Source: an uncultured Acidimicrobiaceae bacterium (GTDB lineage Bacteria > Actinomycetota > Acidimicrobiia > Acidimicrobiales > Microtrichaceae). From it: a stretch of DNA of 9,294 nucleotides. The notes beneath the pieces were generated by a model. The model searched no databases, was not told the DNA's origin, and saw only the letters and a program-made list of their open reading frames with translations. This document shows positions 5,249-9,294 of this stretch, piece by piece. The stretch spans positions 1-9,294 of the forward strand of contig CALMLJ010000030.1 of NCBI GenBank assembly GCA_937868025.1, in the 5' to 3' direction. Positions within the stretch are counted from its first letter, which is position 1. Each line of letters opens with the position of its first letter. The position numbers and the translations under genes are program-made.

Positions 5249-6037
5249 ATGACCGAAGCGATCCCGCCCGCGTTCTTCCTGACCGACGGTGACGGCTACG
5301 TCGGCACCATCCTCTCCCGAGGCCCCTGGGGCGAGAGCGCACACGGCGGACCCGTCGCAGCGCTCGTCGGACGAGAGGTCGAGCGCTTCGACCCCGACCC
5401 CGACCTGGTCACGGTGCGGTACACGATCGAGTTGCTCCGCCCGGTGCCGCTCACGCACCTCCGCGTCGAGGCAACGATGCTGCGCCCGGGCAAACGCGTC
5501 CGGCTGATCGGGGTGTCGATCTTCGACGGAGAGAACGAGGTCGTCCGAGCCACCGCGCTCCGGATCGTGCGCACGCCCATCGACGCGCCTCGGTCGATGC
5601 CCGATCCCGCGATCCACTTCGACCAACCCGAGGACTCCGTCGCTGCGCCGGCGCTCATCGAGGGGCGAATCGGGATCACGAGCGGTGTCGAGCTCCGGTC
5701 CGCTCACGGCTCGGCGATCGAGCCCGGCGCAGCCACCTACTGGTTCCGCGTCCACAAGGCCCTCGTCGACGACGAGGAGATCACGCCGCTGACCCGAGCG
5801 CTCATCGCCGCCGACTTCGGCAACGGCATCGCCAGCGTCGTGTCGATCGCGAGCCACGTGTTCATCAACCCCGACCTCACCGTGCACCTGCACCGACTCC
5901 CCGAGGGTGAGTGGGTCGGCAACGACGCGTGCACCTGGCTCGCGCCCCACGGTGCGTCGCTCGCCGAGGCGTTGCTCACCGACCGCAACGCTCCGATCGG
6001 CAGGGCGACCCAGTCGCTCTACATCGCCGCCCGGTAG
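5249..6037 (+). CDS. Acyl-CoA thioesterase-like protein (double hotdog, TesB/4HBT_3 type)
   Basis: The protein has 262 residues, the usual size for fused double-hotdog thioesterase-like proteins. The N-terminal hotdog shows GPW at 25-27, then AHGGPVAAL (31-39), which covers the start of the long helix. RYTIELLRPVPL and GKRVRLIGVSIFDGENEVVRAT follow as strands. The C-terminal half repeats the plan: TYWFRVHKAL, ALIAADFGNGIA, a NPDLTVHLHRLP strand, and a terminal TDRNAPIGRATQSLYI. Such proteins hydrolyse acyl-CoA thioesters in the cytoplasm; the substrate cannot be read from the sequence. The Shine-Dalgarno is weak. The gene follows the repeat at 5100 and precedes a DNA-repair-like gene, with no clear functional tie to either. 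Catalytic residues were not pinned down, so a non-catalytic family member is possible. Confidence 0.8.
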   Translation: MTEAIPPAFFLTDGDGYVGTILSRGPWGESAHGGPVAALVGREVERFDPDPDLVTVRYTIELLRPVPLTHLRVEATMLRPGKRVRLIGVSIFDGENEVVRATALRIVRTPIDAPRSMPDPAIHFDQPEDSVAAPALIEGRIGITSGVELRSAHGSAIEPGAATYWFRVHKALVDDEEITPLTRALIAADFGNGIASVVSIASHVFINPDLTVHLHRLPEGEWVGNDACTWLAPHGASLAEALLTDRNAPIGRATQSLYIAAR

Positions 6038-6081
6038 CGGGCCGCGCTCACTGTCAGGACCCCGTCGTAGGGTCTCGTTCA

Positions 6082-6097
6082 CCGCTCCTCGGAGCGG
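6082..6097 (+). terminator. Short GC-rich hairpin in the gap after the thioesterase gene
   Basis: CCGCTCC (6082-6088) pairs perfectly with GGAGCGG (6091-6097) around two bases, so in practice a 6-bp stem with a 4-base loop. It lies 45 bases past the stop at 6037. No T-run follows. A second weak pair, GACCC/GGGTC, lies just upstream at about 6059-6074. The remaining 124-base gap shows no convincing promoter. Confidence 0.3.
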
Positions 6098-6161
6098 GCT
6101 CAGCTCGTCGACTCCGGTCCGGCGACTCTCAGACGCAGATCTGACCAAGTGAGAATCCGCC

Positions 6162-6929
6162 ATGGACCGCGAGCTCGCCTCCGACGCCATCGCCCAGTTC
6201 CTGATCGCCGACGACGCATCACGCAAGCAGCTGAAGTCGACGGCGACGCCACCCCGCCCCGTCGAGATCCTCCGACGATCGTGGGATCCGTGGCTCCGCG
6301 ACGGCGGGAGACCCGGCACGACGTCCTATGTCGGCCCGATCGATCCTGCCCGAGTGGCCGCGGCAGCTGACGCCATGAAGGGCCTCACCGCCCGCGACCC
6401 GGCGCGCCTTGGCGCCGACCTCGAGATCGACCGATCGCACCTCCTCGACCTCTCCCAGCGTGCGGCCAAGAGCAACGCCCGCCGCTGCGTCACGCTGTGG
6501 GTCGCCGCCATGGTCTGGGGCAGTGGCACTCTCAACGGTCGCGGCCCCTGGCGAACGGCGCAGGGGCTGGCGCACGTCGAGCTCGGCCCGATCCTTGTGG
6601 CATCACATCAACACCTACGCGCCGGCGAGATCGCCGAGGCCTACGAGGTCGCCGCCACGATCCCGGGTTCGGCCGAGGCGTCGTTCACCAAATGGCTGTG
6701 GGCCGCCTCGCTCGGGCTGCCCGACCTCCAACCGTCACCGCTCGTCCTCGACCACCGCCTCCGCCGCTCGCTCACCACGCTCGACGTGCGTCCCCAACAC
6801 AACGCGGCTGGCTACGTCGACTACCTCCACGCCGTCGATCTCGCGGCGACGAAGCTACGACGCAGCCACGGCTGCAAGGGTGCCACCGCCGAGAAGGTCG
6901 AGCTGCTGCTGGCGCAGGTGTCGACATGA
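6162..6929 (+). CDS. OGG-fold DNA glycosylase-like protein (putative 8-oxoguanine repair)
   Basis: The protein has 255 residues. The middle reads RRCVTLWVAAMVWGSGTLNGRGPWRT in two pieces, followed by an AEASFTKWLW helix and PLVLDHRLRRSL. This resembles the bacterial 'OGG-fold' glycosylase-like family, in which a shortened helix-hairpin-helix domain supplies a Lys and an Asp. Here K177 precedes D197 by 20 residues; in human OGG1 the catalytic K249 and D268 are 19 apart. The spacing supports but does not prove base-excision activity. No signal peptide or membrane segment is seen. The start is the ATG at 6162 with only a weak purine-rich region upstream. It converges with the AlkC-type gene, the stops being 24 bases apart, which puts two base-excision candidates side by side. 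Members of this family are often annotated only as hypothetical. Confidence 0.55.
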   Translation: MDRELASDAIAQFLIADDASRKQLKSTATPPRPVEILRRSWDPWLRDGGRPGTTSYVGPIDPARVAAAADAMKGLTARDPARLGADLEIDRSHLLDLSQRAAKSNARRCVTLWVAAMVWGSGTLNGRGPWRTAQGLAHVELGPILVASHQHLRAGEIAEAYEVAATIPGSAEASFTKWLWAASLGLPDLQPSPLVLDHRLRRSLTTLDVRPQHNAAGYVDYLHAVDLAATKLRRSHGCKGATAEKVELLLAQVST

Positions 6930-6953
6930 CTGGGACGCCCACTCGACGGAGCG

Positions 6954-8048
6954 TCACACCACGACGTCGAAGACCGCCCGCCCGTGCCGTTGCCCGTTGA
7001 TCTGCAGCTCGAGTTCGTGCTCACCGGCGTGATGCACCCGAGTCGTCATCTGACGCAAGCCGTGTCGTTTCGACAGCGTCACCGTCTCGCCCGGGTCGAG
7101 CGTGCGCGTCGTGAGCTTGAACACCTTCGCCGCGAGCGAACCGTTCTTCTTGCGGAAGTGCACGACGTAGTCGATCGCCACGTCGGCCGTGACGTCACCG
7201 GTGTTGGTGAGGTCGAAGACGAACTCCACCTCACCGGGCAGCTCGACGATGTCGGGCGTCACCCGCAAGTTGTGCACCGCGACCTCCGCCGGCGCGAACC
7301 CCTGCAACGCGAGCGCCTCGGGCAGTCCTCGCTTGATCAACGTGCGCAGCGCGTGCCTCACCACCTTCGCGGTGTTGGCATCGGGAGCCGCAGTCCACCG
7401 GGCCGCAGTGGAGACCACCACGTCGGGGGCGTGACGGCTGAGGTCATTGAGGTGGTTCGCCACCGATCGGCGCACGACCTCGTCGTCGTCGCGATAGAGC
7501 GAGTCGAGGATCGGCACCGTGCACTCCCGGCGAACAAGCAGCTCCGGCACCCGGATCGCCCACGGCAGGTACGAGCGCGTGCCCTCACTCGCGAGCCGCC
7601 GCACGTGCGGATCGTCGTGCTCGGGCCACGTTCCGATCACGGCGAGCGAGCGGTCGAGGTCGCGCCCGAGGAAGGGGCGGATGGCGAACTCGCTCGAGAG
7701 ACGCGGCGTCAGGTCGGCCATCATCGCGAGCCCGTCCTCGAAATCGGTGTCGATCTCGGAGCCGAGGGCCAGCGCCGTCATCGCCTCACCAATCGGCCAG
7801 ATCGTCCAACCGGCGAACGCTGGGTCGGCCAACGCGGCACGCACGATCGTCGCGGCATCCCCGTAGACCGACGGGAGGTCGTCGATCAGCGCGGCCGCAA
7901 CGAGGTCGACCCGCTGGCGCAGCTTCAAACCGTCGACCTCGGACGCCGCCCGGGCGACTGCGGGGAAGTCGATATCCGAGGCAGCCTGCAGCTGGTTCCG
8001 CAGCCGCTGCAACGCGGCCGCATCGATCAGCTCGTCCATCGCACCCAT
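6954..8048 (-). CDS. alkC: AlkC-type DNA alkylation repair glycosylase (HEAT-like repeats plus Ig-like C-terminal domain)
   Basis: The protein has 364 residues. GGGAGG (8057-8062, minus strand) lies 8 bases before the ATG at 8048, which favours it over the ATG three codons in. Residues about 1-250 are all-helical HEAT-like repeats. They carry the family hallmarks WPIGEAM (84-90), SSEFAIRPFL with E120, TWPEHDDPHVRRLASEG (140-156) and LPWA. Residues about 252-364 are a beta-rich domain (TPDIVELPGEVEFVFDLTNTGD, YVVHFRKKNGSLAAKVFKL, LDPGETVTLSKRH), matching the Ig-like C-terminal domain that sets AlkC apart from AlkD. Known AlkC enzymes remove 3-methyladenine-type lesions without flipping the base out. 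The gene stands alone on the minus strand, upstream of nothing and 57 bases past the toxin gene stop. A weaker alternative is an AlkD-like protein of unknown specificity. Confidence 0.82.
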   Translation of the reverse strand: MGAMDELIDAAALQRLRNQLQAASDIDFPAVARAASEVDGLKLRQRVDLVAAALIDDLPSVYGDAATIVRAALADPAFAGWTIWPIGEAMTALALGSEIDTDFEDGLAMMADLTPRLSSEFAIRPFLGRDLDRSLAVIGTWPEHDDPHVRRLASEGTRSYLPWAIRVPELLVRRECTVPILDSLYRDDDEVVRRSVANHLNDLSRHAPDVVVSTAARWTAAPDANTAKVVRHALRTLIKRGLPEALALQGFAPAEVAVHNLRVTPDIVELPGEVEFVFDLTNTGDVTADVAIDYVVHFRKKNGSLAAKVFKLTTRTLDPGETVTLSKRHGLRQMTTRVHHAGEHELELQINGQRHGRAVFDVVV

Positions 8049-8105
8049 CGACCAAGCCTCCCACGGATGGCAGTACCGACCGACCGAAACCGACTTGCCC
8101 GGGTT

Positions 8106-8519
8106 CTAGATCAGCGGCACCACTGTCACGTTCGGAAAGGGAGCTGCAAGCATCGACACGTCGTCAGGGTCGCCGGTGACGATGACGGCTCGGGCCGCCT
8201 CGACTGCGGTCGCCACGACGTGGGCGTCGACCATGAGCTCCGAGCCGGCGCCCGCTGCGGCGAGGACACCGCCGACGAGGCGAGCGAACTCTCGATCCGT
8301 GTCGCGGCACATCGGAGCCTCCTCGGAGCGTGCGAGACACGAATCGACGATCGCCATTCGGCCAGGCCGGTACAACTCGGCGAGCACCACCGTCGGGACG
8401 ATGACCGGACGGCCTTCGCCGAACGCGGCGGACATCAGCTGTGCAACCATACGTCGGCGGTCGGTGATCGGGCCGGCGAGCGCGTTGAATGCCTCGGAGT
8501 CGAGTACCAACGCGGTCAT
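8106..8519 (-). CDS. vapC: VapC-type toxin (PIN-domain ribonuclease)
   Basis: The protein has 137 residues, typical for VapC. The PIN-domain acidic set is present: D7 in VLDSEA, E48 in VVLAELY, D98 in MVDAH, and D117/D119 in TGDPDD. These coordinate Mg2+ or Mn2+ for RNA cleavage in this family; the RNA target cannot be told. The ATG at 8517-8519 overlaps the antitoxin stop (8516-8518) by four bases, the usual sign of translational coupling. The protein is cytoplasmic and should be held inactive by the antitoxin at 8516-8764. Confidence 0.88.
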   Translation of the reverse strand: MTALVLDSEAFNALAGPITDRRRMVAQLMSAAFGEGRPVIVPTVVLAELYRPGRMAIVDSCLARSEEAPMCRDTDREFARLVGGVLAAAGAGSELMVDAHVVATAVEAARAVIVTGDPDDVSMLAAPFPNVTVVPLI

Positions 8520-8764
8520 CGCAGCATCTCGCGGTACCGGGCAATAGCGGCACGATCTTCCTCGGTGTCGAGGCCGTCGAACTCCGCCTTGAGTCGTTCG
8601 ACCAGCTTGCCCAGGGCGGCCTGGTGACGGCGACGCTCGAACTCGGCCCGGAGTGCCTCGTTGATCTGCGTCGACAGCGGTCCGCCGCGCTCGAACTCCG
8701 CGACGATGTCGGCGTCGAGGCTCAGCGAGACCTTCTGCTTCGGTACGACCTCAGTCATACTCAT
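8516..8764 (-). CDS. vapB: Antitoxin of the VapBC pair (CcdA/ribbon-helix-helix-like)
   Basis: The protein has 82 residues. The N-terminal KVSLSLDADIVAEFE strand-helix and PLSTQINEALRAEFERRR suggest a ribbon-helix-helix DNA-binding fold of the CcdA-like antitoxin type. The charged C-terminal helix ends in DTEEDRAAIARYREML, the kind of tail that wraps the toxin. GAGGAG (8771-8776, minus strand) lies 6 bases before the ATG at 8764 and 12 before the alternative ATG at 8758, so 8764 is chosen. It overlaps the toxin gene by four bases. Autoregulation is expected for the family, and a pair of short repeats overlaps its start. Confidence 0.85.
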   Translation of the reverse strand: MSMTEVVPKQKVSLSLDADIVAEFERGGPLSTQINEALRAEFERRRHQAALGKLVERLKAEFDGLDTEEDRAAIARYREMLR

Positions 8765-8775
8765 ATGATACTCCT
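8755..8775. promoter_or_regulatory. Candidate autoregulatory operator of the toxin-antitoxin pair
   Basis: Two T-N-ATACTC-N-T units lie at 8755-8764 and 8766-8775, exactly 11 bases apart. They cover the antitoxin start codon and most of its ribosome-binding site. An 8-bp palindrome (8761-8768) spans the junction. The stretch is markedly AT-rich for this window. Ribbon-helix-helix antitoxins bind short tandem sites at helical spacing; the assignment is inference. Confidence 0.45.
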
Positions 8776-8828
8776 CGGATCTGGCGGTCTCCCGAGGATT
8801 CCAGCGAGTCCTGACAGCGAGCTGCGCG

Positions 8829-9294
8829 CTATCCGTGCAGGCTCACGACCACGCCGACCGACGGCGCGATCCGTCCGGCGTAGACATCGGCCCACGCCTG
8901 CTCTCCCTCGGCGGCACCATCCCGACGATCGATCGTCAGCCAATCGCGACTCCCGTCGACGAACGCGCCGAGGGCCGCGGCGGCGCGTGAGCGGTACTCC
9001 GCCGGCCCCCACTCGGCCAACAACCGCTCCACCTCGGTCGGAGCGAAGAAGAACTGGGGCGGCGGACCACCGACCACGTCGGCCGGAGGCGCGTCGTGAT
9101 GGCTCCGGCCGACGATCAACGACGCCCGGATCTCGTCTCCGAGCAGCGCGTGCAGCTCGGCGACGACCTCAGCGGCGCCGGCCATGTCGACCACAGCGGA
9201 CGACAGGGCCGGGAGCGATCCGATGTCGTCATACGCGAGCACCTGGCCGTAGCACCCGAGCGACCGCACGAACTCGACGTTTCGACCCGACGTC
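8829..9294 (-). CDS. DUF2855 family protein, C-terminal part (5' end outside window)
   Basis: The frame is open from the window edge to the stop at 8829-8831, giving 154 whole codons. The visible protein begins TSGRNVEFVRSLGCY and GQVLAYDDIGSLP. It continues with AVVDMAGAAEVVAELHALLGD, SLIVGRSHHD, PPPQFFFAPTEVERL, EWGPAEYRSR, and ends ADVYAGRIAPSVGVVVSLHG. The order 'TS..NV.FV..LG.Y', 'YD.I..L', 'VD.AG', 'IVG..H.D', 'P.FFFAP', 'WGP', 'G...P..G...SL' matches my memory of DUF2855. A GTG at 9267-9269 could be taken as a start, but the family signature continues upstream of it, so the gene runs out of the window. No biochemical function is established to my knowledge. It is in the same direction as the vapBC-like pair, 64 bases upstream of it, with no clear terminator between. 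Confidence 0.85.
   Translation of the reverse strand, partial: TSGRNVEFVRSLGCYGQVLAYDDIGSLPALSSAVVDMAGAAEVVAELHALLGDEIRASLIVGRSHHDAPPADVVGGPPPQFFFAPTEVERLLAEWGPAEYRSRAAAALGAFVDGSRDWLTIDRRDGAAEGEQAWADVYAGRIAPSVGVVVSLHG

Noticed and set aside
3320..6319. A 999-codon open frame on the minus strand
   Set aside because: It runs antisense across the kinase and thioesterase genes, which have clear domain motifs. The translation is Arg/Gly/Ala-rich without recognisable motifs, as expected for the complementary frame of high-GC coding DNA.
6984..8627. A 547-codon open frame on the plus strand
   Set aside because: It is antisense to the AlkC-type and VapC-type genes, both supported by family motifs and ribosome-binding sites or coupling; its product is Arg/His-rich and featureless.
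1..9294. tRNA, rRNA, CRISPR array, insertion sequence or integrase
   Set aside because: I saw no cloverleaf, no regularly spaced repeat-spacer series, and no transposase or recombinase motifs on either strand.

Overview
This is a high-GC window with dense coding, long antisense shadow frames, Shine-Dalgarno starts of the GGGAG/GAGGAG type and a SARP/BTAD regulator beside a transmembrane Ser/Thr kinase. Together these point to an actinobacterium. The overall style (Thr/Ser/Gly-rich linkers, an EmbR-like regulator, DUF2855, AlkC, no PASTA repeats on the kinase) suggests the Acidimicrobiia (Ilumatobacter-like), but that placement is inference.

Layout. 1-236 is the 3' end of an acyl-CoA dehydrogenase-like (probably AidB-type) gene. 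332-5080 is a four-gene envelope/signalling module. A secreted four-cysteine protein on the minus strand (332-892) diverges from a plus-strand series: an anchored or secreted Asp-rich protein (1081-2058), an EmbR-like winged-helix/BTAD/FHA regulator (2098-3204), and a PknB-type membrane kinase with an extracytoplasmic C-terminal domain (3293-5080). The two ends of this block carry same-orientation copies (245-305 and 5100-5160) of a 61-bp structured repeat. 5249-6037 is a double-hotdog acyl-CoA thioesterase-like protein. 6162-6929 (OGG-fold glycosylase-like) converges on 6954-8048 (AlkC-type DNA alkylation repair protein). 8106-8764 is a VapBC-type toxin-antitoxin pair on the minus strand, and 8829-9294 is the C-terminal part of a DUF2855 gene, also minus.

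How the central genes may work together. The outer domain of the kinase (about residues 485-595) and the C-terminal domain of the secreted protein (about residues 225-325) are visibly homologous. They share an ungapped core with two cysteines 17 residues apart in each. Between them lies a regulator with an FHA (phospho-Thr-binding) domain, as in the mycobacterial PknH-EmbR pair. The divergent intergenic region 893-1080 carries two sets of three GAAG-type direct repeats at exact 11-bp steps, each pointing toward its own gene, which is the architecture of SARP-family binding sites. The simplest model is a kinase that senses the envelope through this domain, phosphorylates or recruits the FHA regulator, and thereby drives two exported proteins, one of which carries a copy of the sensor domain. 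The sequence supports the parts; the wiring is inference.

All starts, domains and homologies were judged by eye; no database search was possible.
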